Positions 8,761 to 18,041 of a DNA stretch of 64,000 nucleotides are shown here, piece by piece. The translations under genes were made by a program, and so were the position numbers. This stretch comes from Pacificitalea manganoxidans (GTDB lineage Bacteria > Pseudomonadota > Alphaproteobacteria > Rhodobacterales > Rhodobacteraceae): the NCBI RefSeq assembly GCF_002504165.1, contig NZ_CP021407.1:48509-112508 (forward strand). The letters run 5' to 3'. The notes under the pieces were generated by a model, which was not told where the DNA came from, did no database searches, and saw only the letters and a list, made by a program, of their open reading frames with translations. Numbering within the stretch: position 1 is the stretch's first letter; each line of letters starts with the position of its first letter.

Positions 8761-9857
8761 CGGTCATAGCCGTGATCGAACAGCCGCCGCATGTAGTCGG
8801 GCGCGAACCTGTTGGACGCATCCCATGTCGAGCCCACCTCGGTTCCGACCGATGCGGTGGACACCGCCAGCCCGTTCTGCCGCGCCACGATCCGCGCGGT
8901 GCGCAGCGCGGCGGCGGAGCCTGACCGCACCATCGCCGTCAGCGCCTGCTGCGACACGCCAAGCGCCGAACGCCGCGCCATCTGCGGCTCAGGCTCCAAC
9001 GTGTTGTTGACGATGACATGCAGATGCCCGCCGGGCGCGTAGGCCCGCGCGGAGGATTGCGCAGCGGGGGGCAAAGCGAGGAACGGCATGGTGATGCCGC
9101 CATCCACATGGGTTTCACCGTAGCTCACGCCGCCCCGCTCCGCCGCGATGCCTACGGGCGGGAACAACCCCGGTATCGCCGCCGAGGCGCGCAGCACCGC
9201 GCGAAACAGCGCGATCTGACCGTCGCGGGCAATCTCGCCCATGTCCCACACCACGCCCTGCCCGCTTTCCAGCACGGTCGTCACCACGAACAGCCGCGCG
9301 CCGGTGTCATGCCGCGCGGCGATGTCGCGCAACAGCGCGGGCGGGGTATAGCTTTCGATCAGGGCCGCAAGCGGCGCGGTGTCGTAGAGCGCGTTGGAAT
9401 AGATCACGCTGAGCGTGCGCGCCTGCATCAGATCATCTGCGTCATGGGTCAGGAAGATGTCGCGCAACACCGGGTCATGATCTGCGCCGAGAAAGGCGAA
9501 AGGCGCGATCAGCGCCCCGGTCGAAATGCCGGTGACGATATCGAATTCGGGCCGCTTGCCCGTCGCGCTCCAGCCCGTGAGCGCCCCGGCCCCGAACGCC
9601 CCGTCTTCGCCCCCGCCCGACAGCGCAAGGATCTGCGGCCGACCGGCCCGCGTCCGCGCCGGAATATGGCGATCCCACGCGGCCAGATCCGCCGTGACCG
9701 GCAGCCGGTAGCGGGTGACGGGCGATGGCCCGGCGCGCAGCGATTTGGTGGCCAGCCCATCCGGCGCGGTGCCGCACCCGGCAAGCCCCAAGGCCGTCGC
9801 GCCCAGCAGAACGCCGCGCCGCGTAAGCTCGCCGCGCGATTGCGTGAACGTTGTCAT
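8733..9857 (-). CDS. Patatin-like phospholipase, Tat-type lipoprotein
   Basis: This is a 374-residue lipid acyl hydrolase. The catalytic Ser-Asp dyad is intact: oxyanion hole GGG (81-83), nucleophile Ser112 in GISTG, and Asp252 in DGG. The N-terminus carries a twin-arginine motif (TRRGVLLG, Arg13-Arg14) and a lipobox ending at Cys28 (LAGC), so export through Tat and lipidation are predicted. ATG 9857 is chosen because it places these signals at the N-terminus and has an AGGGGG ribosome site. The gene converges on matB. Its substrate is unknown; a membrane or host lipid is possible. Confidence 0.88.
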   Translation of the reverse strand: MTTFTQSRGELTRRGVLLGATALGLAGCGTAPDGLATKSLRAGPSPVTRYRLPVTADLAAWDRHIPARTRAGRPQILALSGGGEDGAFGAGALTGWSATGKRPEFDIVTGISTGALIAPFAFLGADHDPVLRDIFLTHDADDLMQARTLSVIYSNALYDTAPLAALIESYTPPALLRDIAARHDTGARLFVVTTVLESGQGVVWDMGEIARDGQIALFRAVLRASAAIPGLFPPVGIAAERGGVSYGETHVDGGITMPFLALPPAAQSSARAYAPGGHLHVIVNNTLEPEPQMARRSALGVSQQALTAMVRSGSAAALRTARIVARQNGLAVSTASVGTEVGSTWDASNRFAPDYMRRLFDHGYDRARSDRLWR

Positions 9858-9934
9858 GAGGCACCCCCTGATCTGCGCCGCGGAAGGGACCGGCACCGCC
9901 CGTCCCTCCCCCACCTGTCGCTGGTCACGCAGGC

Positions 9935-10288
9935 TTAGCCCTTGGGCGCTTTCGCCGGGGCGCAGGCGGCGGGGGCCTTGGCGTCGGGTGCGCGACAGGT
10001 GCCTGCCTCGGTCTTGCCGTCAGGCAATTCGAAGCTGCACGCATCACCGGCGGCGCGGCCCTCACAGGCTTCTACCGCCTCGCGCGGGGGGCGTTTGCCC
10101 GACGGCTTCGCCTGTTTGCCCGTCGGTTTCGCCTGCGCCAGTTGCAGGATCTGGGCCGAAGCGTCGCCCTGCGCTGCGCCGGTGGCCTCCAGCGCGTGGA
10201 TCGGCACCACTGCCAGCGTCAGCGCCATCACGCTGCCCGCGATCACGGCCATGAATTGAGCGGTCTTGATTTTGACGGAGGATGTCAT
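9935..10288 (-). CDS. Small secreted Cys-containing protein
   Basis: This 117-residue protein has a signal peptide (hydrophobic segment about residues 9-31). A Gln/Ala/Lys-rich linker follows, and then a C-terminal module with four cysteines (EACEGRAAGDACSF, GTCRAP, AACAP), a short pattern seen in small exported proteobacterial proteins. The start at ATG 10288 has an AGGAG site; an upstream extension lacks one. It lies 126 bp downstream of the BaeSR-like regulator pair on the same strand and may be a target or co-transcribed gene. Its function is not recognised. Confidence 0.65.
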   Translation of the reverse strand: MTSSVKIKTAQFMAVIAGSVMALTLAVVPIHALEATGAAQGDASAQILQLAQAKPTGKQAKPSGKRPPREAVEACEGRAAGDACSFELPDGKTEAGTCRAPDAKAPAACAPAKAPKG

Positions 10289-10414
10289 CGGCTGTCTCCT
10301 AAGGATCACGCGCATCAGACATGCGCGCGCCCCCTGTGACAGATCCCCAAGCACCGGCGTTGGAGCCAATATGGACCGAACATGCAGCCGCAGAAGTTCC
10401 GCCGACCGTGGCCT

Positions 10415-11110
10415 TCAGGTGTCAGGCAGTTCGAACGCGTAGCCCACGCCATAGACCGAGCGGATCGGATCGAGATCCGACACCGACGCGATCTTGCGTC
10501 GGATGTTGCGGACATGGCTGTCGATGGTGCGGTCGTAGATTTCGCTGTCCTCAGGGAAGGCGAGATCCAGCAATTGGTCGCGCGACATGACCTTACCCGG
10601 GCGGGCGGCAAGGGTCGCAAGCAGCGAAAATTCGCGGCGGGTCAGGTCGAGACGCACGCCGTCAACCCGGGCGCGCCATGCCTCCAGATCGAGCGAAAGC
10701 CGCTGGCCCTGCGCGCTCTCCGTCGGGGCAAGCGCGGGACGACGCCGCAGCACCGCCTTGATCCGCGCCACCAGTTCGCGGGGCGAATAGGGTTTGCACA
10801 GATAGTCATCAGCCCCCAGTTCCAGCCCCAACAGGCGGTCGATTTCCTCGACGCGGGCGGTGGTCATGATGATCGGAAGGTCACTGCCCGCGGCGCGGAT
10901 TTCGCGGCAGATCGACAACCCGTCCGTGCCCGGCAGCATCAGATCCAGCACCAGCAGATCATAGCGTTCCGACAGCGCCTGCAGAACTGCACCGGTGCCG
11001 TCGTGGCGCAAATCCACCTCCATATCGGCGGCCAGCAGGTAATCGCGCAGCACCTCTGCCAAGGCGTGCTCGTCTTCGACCACGAGGATCTTGCGCAGTG
11101 TCTCAGTCAT
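10415..11110 (-). CDS. OmpR/BaeR-like response regulator
   Basis: This is a 231-residue response regulator with a receiver domain (phospho-acceptor Asp in LLVLDLMLPG, Lys in DDYLCKPYSPRE) and a C-terminal winged-helix DNA-binding domain (RREFSLLATLAARPG, then YDRTIDSHVRNIRRK). The receiver strongly resembles BaeR (ARVEEIDRLLGLELGADDYLCKPYSPRE). Two starts are possible: ATG 11110 and ATG 11119, the latter overlapping the kinase stop. It forms a two-gene unit with the kinase 11103-12596. Confidence 0.88.
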   Translation of the reverse strand: MTETLRKILVVEDEHALAEVLRDYLLAADMEVDLRHDGTGAVLQALSERYDLLVLDLMLPGTDGLSICREIRAAGSDLPIIMTTARVEEIDRLLGLELGADDYLCKPYSPRELVARIKAVLRRRPALAPTESAQGQRLSLDLEAWRARVDGVRLDLTRREFSLLATLAARPGKVMSRDQLLDLAFPEDSEIYDRTIDSHVRNIRRKIASVSDLDPIRSVYGVGYAFELPDT

Positions 11111-12596
11111 TCGTTTCATCCTTGTTCAGCGGCAGCCGCACGCAGAAGCGCAGACCGCCCATGTCTGACGGGGCGACCTCGATCGTGCCGCCCTGCGCCG
11201 CGACCAGCGACCGACAGATCGACAGCCCCAGTCCCGAGCCGCCCAGATCGCGCGAGCGCGAAACGTCGGCGCGGGCAAAGCGATCAAACAGGCTAGGCAG
11301 GCTGGCCTCCGGCGGGCAGGGCGCGCTGTCGGCAACGGTGACCTCCACCTCTGCCCCTTGCGCCACGCAGCGCACCACGATCCGCCCCGGCACATCCGTA
11401 TAGCGGCGCGCATTGTCCAACAGATTGTCCAGCACCTGCCGCAACCGTCCCGGATCGCCGCGCACGATCAGCGCCTGCGGCGCGTCGATCTGCAAGTCGA
11501 GCCCGTCGGGCAACCCGGCGCGCCGCGCATCCTCCACCGCGTCCCGCGTCAACGCCGCCAGATCGACACGCCGGTGATGCAGCTCCAGCCGGGCCTCATC
11601 CGCACTGGCAAGCAGCCGCAGGTCATCGACCAACCGCGACAGGCGCATTACCGTGCCGTGCATGGCGTTTAACCGTTCGGGAGAGGCCGCGCGAATGCCA
11701 TCCTGCAGCGCTTCCACCTCTGCGCGCAGCACCGCCAGCGGGGTCTTCAACTCATGGGATGTATCGGACACCCATTGTCGTTCGCGCGTGCGGCTGGCCT
11801 CCAGACTGCGGGCCAGCGCGTTCTGGTCGCGCATCATCCGGCCTAACTCGTCCCGCCGCCCCGCGGCAAGCCGGCTCGAGAGATCCCCCGCCGCAAGCCG
11901 CGCCACATGCGCGCCAATGCGATGGATCGGATGCAAAAATTGACGGGCGGTCAGAAACGCCACGGTCGATGCCCCAAGCAATGCGATCAGCGCGGCCACC
12001 GAAATCGCGCGCAACTGCCGGTTCATGAAAAGCTTCCCCGCCTCCGTCGATGGCGCGCCCAGCGGATAGAGCCGCAGCATCGCCAGCGTTTCGCCCTCGG
12101 CATCGGTCACGGGCAATTGCGCCCAGTCGGGGCCGCCTTCGTGCCCGGCCAGCAACTGCCCCTCGGGCGAAAACAGCGCAAGCCGATCCGGCCCGCGCAG
12201 CGGCCCTCCGGGCAGTGGCATCGGATAGGGTGGCAGGTGCCGCTCGAAGGGCATGGGACGCGGCCCGCCGCCCTCGGCGCCCTCCTGCGCCCCACCATTG
12301 AACCGTCGATGCTCCGGCGGCGGGCGCAGACCATCGCCCGGCCCAAAGCGTTTGACCGTCGCCAGCCACGCGGCAGGATCGCGCAGGGCGGGCCAGCCCT
12401 CCGCCGCGCCGGGCAGGGTTGCCAGCGTGGAGGCGAGATCGCGGAACTCCGTCACCTCGGTATCCAACAGATACTGGCCAAATCCCGCGCGCATGCTGTA
12501 GCCCACCGCACCAGCCATCAGCAAAATGGCCAGCAGCACGGGCAGCACGACGGCAGCCAGCAGCTTGCCGGTAAGAGTAAGGCGGGACCAGATCAT
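11103..12596 (-). CDS. BaeS-like sensor histidine kinase
   Basis: This is a 497-residue membrane kinase with TM1 at about residues 10-32, a periplasmic loop rich in Pro/Gly, TM2 at about 197-217, HAMP, HisKA (phospho-His in SDTSHELKTPLA) and HATPase (DNLLDNARRY, GGSGLGLSI). The TSHELKTPLAVLRAEVEALQDGIR segment is the BaeS/CpxA-like form. The Pro-rich sensor loop is unusual and could be degraded or conformationally sensitive under envelope stress. Its 3' end is adjacent to or overlaps the response regulator start. Confidence 0.9.
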   Translation of the reverse strand: MIWSRLTLTGKLLAAVVLPVLLAILLMAGAVGYSMRAGFGQYLLDTEVTEFRDLASTLATLPGAAEGWPALRDPAAWLATVKRFGPGDGLRPPPEHRRFNGGAQEGAEGGGPRPMPFERHLPPYPMPLPGGPLRGPDRLALFSPEGQLLAGHEGGPDWAQLPVTDAEGETLAMLRLYPLGAPSTEAGKLFMNRQLRAISVAALIALLGASTVAFLTARQFLHPIHRIGAHVARLAAGDLSSRLAAGRRDELGRMMRDQNALARSLEASRTRERQWVSDTSHELKTPLAVLRAEVEALQDGIRAASPERLNAMHGTVMRLSRLVDDLRLLASADEARLELHHRRVDLAALTRDAVEDARRAGLPDGLDLQIDAPQALIVRGDPGRLRQVLDNLLDNARRYTDVPGRIVVRCVAQGAEVEVTVADSAPCPPEASLPSLFDRFARADVSRSRDLGGSGLGLSICRSLVAAQGGTIEVAPSDMGGLRFCVRLPLNKDETND

Positions 12597-12676
12597 CGCC
12601 CGTCACTATGCCCCGACCGTGCAGGGAATATGAAGATGCGACAGCGCGCGGCGGCAGCGCCCGCCCTGCCCGCGCG

Positions 12677-15175
12677 TCATGCGTCGAGCAGACCCTCGAT
12701 CGACAATCCGCGTTTTTCGGCGCTGGCGCGGACAGCCTCCTGCACCGTTGGACTGCGCCGCAGCAGCCGCCTGAACCGGGCTTCGTTCAGCACCAGAAAT
12801 GTCGATGGCGCGATGGCGCGGCCTTCGGTGCGGCGCGGACGCTGCATCAGGATTGCCATCTGGCCGAACATCTCCCCCCGGCCCAAGCGCCATGTCTGGC
12901 CCGCGCTTTCCAATTCCACCGCGCCCGAGGCGATGAAGAACACGCTTTTCGGGGTCGAATTGCGGTGCAACAGCACCTCGCCCGCGTTCGCATAACGGGT
13001 GGTCAGACCGCGGCTCAGCCGTTTCAGCACCGCCTCGTCGAGATCGGCGAAAAGCGGGAACTGCCGCACCAGTTCCTCCCGCTGCAGGGCAAGGTCCAGT
13101 TGCGGACGCTGTTCGGCGGCGGCACGACGGCGGGCAATGTCGGTCGTTAGCGCCATGTGCAGTTCGGCTCCGATCAGGCCATCCTCGCGCATGCTGGCAT
13201 ATTCGCGCTCCTCCAGCCGCAGGGCGGTGCGGCGGATGAACCGGCGCTCCAGCTCTTCGGCATAGCCGGGATATTGCAGGCGCAACCCTTCCAGCGCGGT
13301 TTCCACGGTTTGCACCCGGCGGGCCAGCAATTCGCGCAGCAGATCGCCCACGCGCCGCCCGTGAATGCGCTGAATGCGCCCGTCGATGAAGCTGTCGAGA
13401 TCGCGCAGGATCAACCGCTGCGACAGCAACAGCTCGAACCGGTCAGCCGTGAGCCGCGCCAAAGGCCGCGACAGCCCCAGCCGGTTATGCAGCAGCACCG
13501 CCGCCCGGAACGGCAGCGAATACCCCACCGCGCGCCGCCCGGCACGGGAATAGCCGCTGCGCCCGCCGGTGCGGGTCGCCTCGATCAGCCGGTCGGCATT
13601 GGTCAACGCCCGTTCCGACAGCCGCGCCGACACGCTGCGTTCGCGCAGGCGGGCCAGAATGGTGTCACGCTCCGCCCCGGCAAGCGCGATCAGCCCCAGC
13701 GTAACCCGGTCCCGGTCGAGGATCTCGGCCACCTCTTCGGCGGATTTCACGGCCCGGTCGAGCCGCTGGCCAAAGCGCTTCGCCTCGGCCCGCACGATGT
13801 CATGGGTCAATTCGTAATTGCCGGTCGTCTTGGCAACGTCCTCGCGCACCGTCTGCAAGGCCACGGCCACGACCTGCCGCGACAGCGCCGCATCGATGGG
13901 CGACAGCCGGTCCAACCCCAGCCGCCCGATCACCGCGCGTAGCGTCGTGCCCTGCACCAGCAGCGTGAACAGCGTAAACCCGGTGGCAAGGATACCAACC
14001 AGCCGCTTGGTCTCGGACGGGACGCGGATGCTTTCGGTCACGGCCAGCGCCAGCGCCAGTGTGACCGCACCGCGCAGACCGCCCCACAGGATCGCGGCGC
14101 GGTAGGGCCGCTCCACATGCGGCGACACACGGGCAAGTGTCAGCAGGGGCAACAGGCCAAACAGGATCGCCGCGCGCGCCGCGACGGCGGCCACCACTAC
14201 AACCCCGATCAGCGCCACGTCCGAAATCCGCAGATCGTCCAGCAAGCGCGGGATCAGCAGCGCGGCAAGGATAAAGATCAACGCCCCGGCCCAATGCGCC
14301 AGCAGATCCCAGACCTCGCGCAGGTTGGTCCACGCCTGCGGCGGCAAGCGCCCCGGCCCGGCAAGGTTCAGCGTGAGCCCCGCCGCGACCACCGCGATCA
14401 CACCTGAGGCGCCGATGGTCTGTTCCGCGCCGATATAGGCCAGATAGGGCACCGCGACCGAGACCGTGATCTGCGCCCGTTCATACCGCGCAAAAAACGC
14501 CATCACCCAGACCGCCGCCTGCGCCGTAAGCCACCCCGCCACCGCCCCCCCGGCGATCAGCATGGGGAACTTGGCAAAGGCGTCGCTCAGCGTCGGGTCC
14601 GGCACGCCCAGCATCACATACCCCATGAACAGGCCGAACAGCGCGATGGCGGCGGCGTCGTTCAAAAGGCTCTCGCCTTCGATGATCCGGGCCAACCGAC
14701 GCGGCGCCGAAATCGAACGGAAGATGCTGACCACCGCCGACGGGTCCGTGGTGGACACGATCGAGCCGATCAGCAGACAGGCGGCCAGCGGCAATGTGCT
14801 GACAAGGTTCAGCGCGTAGCCCACGCTCAATGTGGCGACGACCACGGCGACAACGGCCAGCGTCAGGATCGGCACCCAGTCGTCGATCATCCGGCGCAGG
14901 TTCATCCCCAGCGTGGCCTGAAACAGCAATGTCGGCAGAAAGACATACAAGAACACGTTGGACCGGATCGGCAACGCAAGGATCGCCTCTGCCACCGGGT
15001 TCAGCGCATCGGTCAGATCGGTGCGCAGAAAAAAGATCGCCGCCGCACCGATCAGACTGCCCAGCACAGCAAGGATCACGCTGTAAGGCAGCCGCAACCG
15101 TGCGGCCAGCGGCTCCGCCGCGCCGATCACCAAAAACAGCGCGGCGATGATGGTGGTGATGATGATGATGTCCAT
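12677..15175 (-). CDS. CPA1 sodium/proton antiporter with C-terminal cyclic nucleotide-binding domain
   Basis: This 832-residue protein has an N-terminal membrane antiporter domain (about 1-410, roughly 12 hydrophobic segments, including the NhaP/CPA1 segment GESLLNDAAAIALFG). A helical cytosolic region follows, and then a cNMP-binding/CAP-ED domain at about 695-815 (FPLFADLDEAVLKRLSRGL, GEMFGQMAIL, RAIAPSTFLVL). The build resembles SOS1-type and sperm-type NHE exchangers, whose activity is gated by the C-terminal regulatory domain. It is single in its transcription unit. No obvious Shine-Dalgarno lies ahead of ATG 15175, so the start is less certain. Confidence 0.9.
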   Translation of the reverse strand: MDIIIITTIIAALFLVIGAAEPLAARLRLPYSVILAVLGSLIGAAAIFFLRTDLTDALNPVAEAILALPIRSNVFLYVFLPTLLFQATLGMNLRRMIDDWVPILTLAVVAVVVATLSVGYALNLVSTLPLAACLLIGSIVSTTDPSAVVSIFRSISAPRRLARIIEGESLLNDAAAIALFGLFMGYVMLGVPDPTLSDAFAKFPMLIAGGAVAGWLTAQAAVWVMAFFARYERAQITVSVAVPYLAYIGAEQTIGASGVIAVVAAGLTLNLAGPGRLPPQAWTNLREVWDLLAHWAGALIFILAALLIPRLLDDLRISDVALIGVVVVAAVAARAAILFGLLPLLTLARVSPHVERPYRAAILWGGLRGAVTLALALAVTESIRVPSETKRLVGILATGFTLFTLLVQGTTLRAVIGRLGLDRLSPIDAALSRQVVAVALQTVREDVAKTTGNYELTHDIVRAEAKRFGQRLDRAVKSAEEVAEILDRDRVTLGLIALAGAERDTILARLRERSVSARLSERALTNADRLIEATRTGGRSGYSRAGRRAVGYSLPFRAAVLLHNRLGLSRPLARLTADRFELLLSQRLILRDLDSFIDGRIQRIHGRRVGDLLRELLARRVQTVETALEGLRLQYPGYAEELERRFIRRTALRLEEREYASMREDGLIGAELHMALTTDIARRRAAAEQRPQLDLALQREELVRQFPLFADLDEAVLKRLSRGLTTRYANAGEVLLHRNSTPKSVFFIASGAVELESAGQTWRLGRGEMFGQMAILMQRPRRTEGRAIAPSTFLVLNEARFRRLLRRSPTVQEAVRASAEKRGLSIEGLLDA

Positions 15176-15409
15176 CGGCCGGGTCTGTTCGCTTCTGTCC
15201 GTCGGTCAGGGGGTAACGCACCGCCCCAGCAGGCGCCGCGCGGTTCCTTCCTTCTAGCCGATGTCCCAAGAGGCCGAAAGCGCCGCTCAGACGTGACGCA
15301 GAAGCAGCGCGCAGGTTTGCGCCACCGCCAATCGCAGCGGGCCCCACCGGGGCGGCATGCGGCTCCGCATCGCGTGCGGCTGACAAACGCCGCGCCCCGC
15401 CGCACCCGA

Positions 15410-15438
15410 CCCCGCGCGCCGCCTGAGGGCGCGCGGGG
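15410..15438 (-). terminator. Hairpin terminator after xylA
   Basis: Arms 15410-15420 (CCCCGCGCGCC) and 15428-15438 pair perfectly over 11 bp with a 7-nt loop, starting 11 bp past the xylA stop. No T-run follows. The rest of the gap 15176-15409 holds no gene I can support. Confidence 0.6.
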
Positions 15439-15449
15439 ACCGTTACCGC

Positions 15450-16745
15450 TCAGACGTAGCGGCTGACGATGTTTTCGAGTTTCTCCTGCTGGCCGGAACG
15501 CGGCGCGGGGTTGACCTCGCCGGCCTCGACACGCGCGGCAATGGTTTCCAGATCGCTGGTCAGCATCGCCTGCGCCTCCGGGGTCTCCCATCCGGCGTAA
15601 CGGGCACGGCGCGGAGCCTCCAGCGCGTCGTCCTCCAGCATCTGTGCGGCGGCTTTCAGCCCGCGCGCGCAGATATCCATCGCCCCCACATGCGCCTCGA
15701 TCAGATCCGACGGGTCGAGGGACTGGCGCCGCAGCTTGGAATCGAAATTGGTGCCGCCCTTGTCGAATCCGCCTGCTTTCAGGATCTCGTAATAGGCCAG
15801 CGCCACTTCGGGCACATTGTTGGGGAACTGGTCCGTGTCCCAGCCGGACTGATAGTCATTGCGGTTCATGTCGATGGACCCCAGCACCCCCAGTTCCCGC
15901 GCCATCGCCAATTCATGTTCGAACGAATGCCCGGCAAGGATCGCGTGCCCCTGCTCGATGTTGAGCTTCACCTCTTTTTCCAGCCCATACTTCTGCAAGA
16001 AGCCATAGACCGTCGCGACATCGTAATCATACTGATGCTTGGTCGGCTCCTGCGGCTTTGGCTCGATCAGGATCTGGCCCTGAAAACCGATCTTGTGCTT
16101 GTAATCGACGACCATGTTCAGGAAGCGGCCCATATGGTCCAGTTCCTGTCCCAGATCGGTGTTAAGCAGGGTCTCATAGCCCTCGCGCCCGCCCCACAGG
16201 ACGTAATTCTGGCCGCCCAGACGGTGCGTCGCGTCGAGACAGTTTTTCACTGTCGCCGCTGACCACGCGAATACGTCCGGATCGGGGTTGGTCGCTGCGC
16301 CGGACATGAACCGACGGTGGGAAAACAGGTTCGCCGTGCCCCACAGCAGCTTCACCTTCGAGCTGTCGAGCTTCTCCGCGAACAGGTCGATGATCTCATC
16401 GAAGTTGCGCTTGCTGGCGGCAAAGCTGTCACCTTCGGGGCGGATATCGGCGTCGTGCCAGCAGAAATACGGCACGCCGAGGATCTCGAACATCTCGAAC
16501 GCGATTTCGGCCTTCAGCCGCGCGGCGGCCATGTCATCGCCCCACCACGGCCGGTCAAAGGTCTGGCCGCCGAACGGATCGCCGCCGGGCCATGCAAAGC
16601 TGTGCCAATAGGCCACCGCGAACCGCAGATGATCCTCCATCCGTTTGCCCGCCACGACCTCGTCGGGGTTGTAATGCCGATAGGCCAGACCCTCGGCGTC
16701 GGGATTGTAGGAAACGGGCGCGATGTCACCAAAGAAGTCGGACAT
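15450..16745 (-). CDS. xylA: Xylose isomerase
   Basis: This enzyme interconverts D-xylose and D-xylulose using two divalent metals. The 431-residue length is that of class II XylA. The catalytic His97 and Asp100 (CWHDAD) are present, as are the metal ligands Glu228, Glu264, His267, Asp292, Asp303, Asp305 and Asp335, and Lys230 ([14 protein letters not shown]). It starts 1 bp after the stop of the LacI-family gene, so the two are co-transcribed. Xylulokinase and a xylose transporter are not in this window. Confidence 0.97.
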   Translation of the reverse strand: MSDFFGDIAPVSYNPDAEGLAYRHYNPDEVVAGKRMEDHLRFAVAYWHSFAWPGGDPFGGQTFDRPWWGDDMAAARLKAEIAFEMFEILGVPYFCWHDADIRPEGDSFAASKRNFDEIIDLFAEKLDSSKVKLLWGTANLFSHRRFMSGAATNPDPDVFAWSAATVKNCLDATHRLGGQNYVLWGGREGYETLLNTDLGQELDHMGRFLNMVVDYKHKIGFQGQILIEPKPQEPTKHQYDYDVATVYGFLQKYGLEKEVKLNIEQGHAILAGHSFEHELAMARELGVLGSIDMNRNDYQSGWDTDQFPNNVPEVALAYYEILKAGGFDKGGTNFDSKLRRQSLDPSDLIEAHVGAMDICARGLKAAAQMLEDDALEAPRRARYAGWETPEAQAMLTSDLETIAARVEAGEVNPAPRSGQQEKLENIVSRYV

Positions 16746-16746
16746 G

Positions 16747-17817
16747 TCAGGTCTCTTTCGCTAAAGACGCCGCCGTCGCAGGCGGCAGGTTTTCGGGGAC
16801 GTAGAGGGCCGGAACGACCGGCTCTGCGGCACGTGTAGGGGTCGTGCGGTCGGCGATCTCACGCAGACGGCCAAGCGCCAGCGCGATCTCATCGCCGGGG
16901 CGCTGGTCGATGATTAGGTCGATCACCCCGCGCTCCAACGCGGCGCGGGTATGGGCCACCAGTTCATGCACTACGACAAACGGATGGGGACGGTCACCGG
17001 GCCACTGCTCCAGCACCCGGATCAGGCCGGCATTGCCCGCGCCGATACTGTAGATCGCGCTGATGGCCGGATCAGTGGCAAGCCGCGCGGTCAGCTGCGT
17101 CTCCACCTCCTCATGGCGGTCGCGACCTTCGATTTCGGGGGCAAGTGTCAGCGTGGGATAGTGCTGGTCGAGCACAGCGCGCAGCCCGTTAAGCCTCTGC
17201 GCGTGGTCCGGCGCGCTGACCGCCCCGACGATCGGCAGCACCCGCCCGGCCCGGCCACCGTGGCCCAGCCCTATCATTCGCGCAGCCGTGCGCCCGGCCA
17301 CCGCGTTATCGATCCCCACATAGGCATCGCGCGCCGCATCGGGCAGATCGGACACCAGCGACACCACCGCCACCCCGCGTGCGCGCAACGCCGCAAGCGC
17401 GGTCAGAACTTCGGCATCGTCGGTCCCGACAAGCGCGAGCCCGTCAAGGTCGTCCTCCGCCAGCGCCATCAACCGCGCCGCCAGCGCCCCGGCGTCGAAG
17501 GCCGGAACCTCGATGATCGAAAGGGCCACACGGTCGGCGGCAAGCCTGTCCTGCGCCTCGGCGAGCAAGGCGCGCATATGGGCGAAAAACGCGTTCGGCC
17601 CGGCGGGCAGCACCACGGCGAACCGGTAAATCCGCCGCTGCGACAGGTTGGCGGCGGCGACATTGCGGATATAGCCCAGCTGACGCACCGCCGCGCGGAC
17701 CCGGCGCGCGGATTTTTCGGCCACGCCGCCGCGCGCGTTCACCACCCGGTCCGCCGTGGCGTAGCTGACCCCCGCCAACGCGGCGACGTCCGACAATGTC
17801 GGGGCTCTGTCCGTCAT
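16747..17817 (-). CDS. LacI/GalR-family transcriptional regulator, probable xylose regulator
   Basis: This 356-residue repressor has an N-terminal helix-turn-helix ([21 protein letters not shown], about residues 7-27) and a periplasmic-binding-protein-like effector domain. The frame continues upstream, but ATG 17817 is chosen because it places the HTH at the N-terminus and follows a GAGGAGGC ribosome site. It is upstream of and nearly fused to xylA, so control of xylose genes and autoregulation are likely. A repeat pair upstream (17861-17895) is the probable operator. Confidence 0.9.
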   Translation of the reverse strand: MTDRAPTLSDVAALAGVSYATADRVVNARGGVAEKSARRVRAAVRQLGYIRNVAAANLSQRRIYRFAVVLPAGPNAFFAHMRALLAEAQDRLAADRVALSIIEVPAFDAGALAARLMALAEDDLDGLALVGTDDAEVLTALAALRARGVAVVSLVSDLPDAARDAYVGIDNAVAGRTAARMIGLGHGGRAGRVLPIVGAVSAPDHAQRLNGLRAVLDQHYPTLTLAPEIEGRDRHEEVETQLTARLATDPAISAIYSIGAGNAGLIRVLEQWPGDRPHPFVVVHELVAHTRAALERGVIDLIIDQRPGDEIALALGRLREIADRTTPTRAAEPVVPALYVPENLPPATAASLAKET

Positions 17818-17860
17818 CTCTGCCTCCTCCGCATGACCCACCCAAGACCACGCGCGATGA

Positions 17861-17895
17861 AAGACGTCAATCATTTTTTGCAAGACGTCTATCAT
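17861..17895. promoter_or_regulatory. Paired direct repeats, probable LacI-family operator
   Basis: AAGACGTC(A/T)ATCAT occurs at 17861-17874 and 17882-17895, matching at 13 of 14 positions and spaced exactly 21 bp (two helical turns). AGACGTCT at 17883-17890 is itself a palindrome. The pair lies 44-78 bp upstream of the lacI start, in the gap shared with the divergent histidine kinase. Confidence 0.6.
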
Positions 17896-18041
17896 CATGC
17901 CTTTCCGCCCGGATTTTCGCCCCGCGCCCCGGCCTAACCTTGTGCGTTGGGGAAATCCGCCTATGTGCATCTGGGATAATGAGGTGCGCACCAGCGCAGC
18001 GCCGACACCAGGACAGGAACTTTCCCCGGAATGATGGCCGA

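Noticed and set aside
7079..8821. A 580-codon open frame on the minus strand
   Set aside because: It is antisense to matB, with Gly/Arg/His-rich low-complexity translation. matB on the plus strand has all ANL motifs.
17796..18041. N-terminal extension of the GAF kinase
   Set aside because: The frame is open back to 17796, but it crosses the lacI operator region, has no ribosome site, and gives a Cys/Arg-rich non-GAF sequence.
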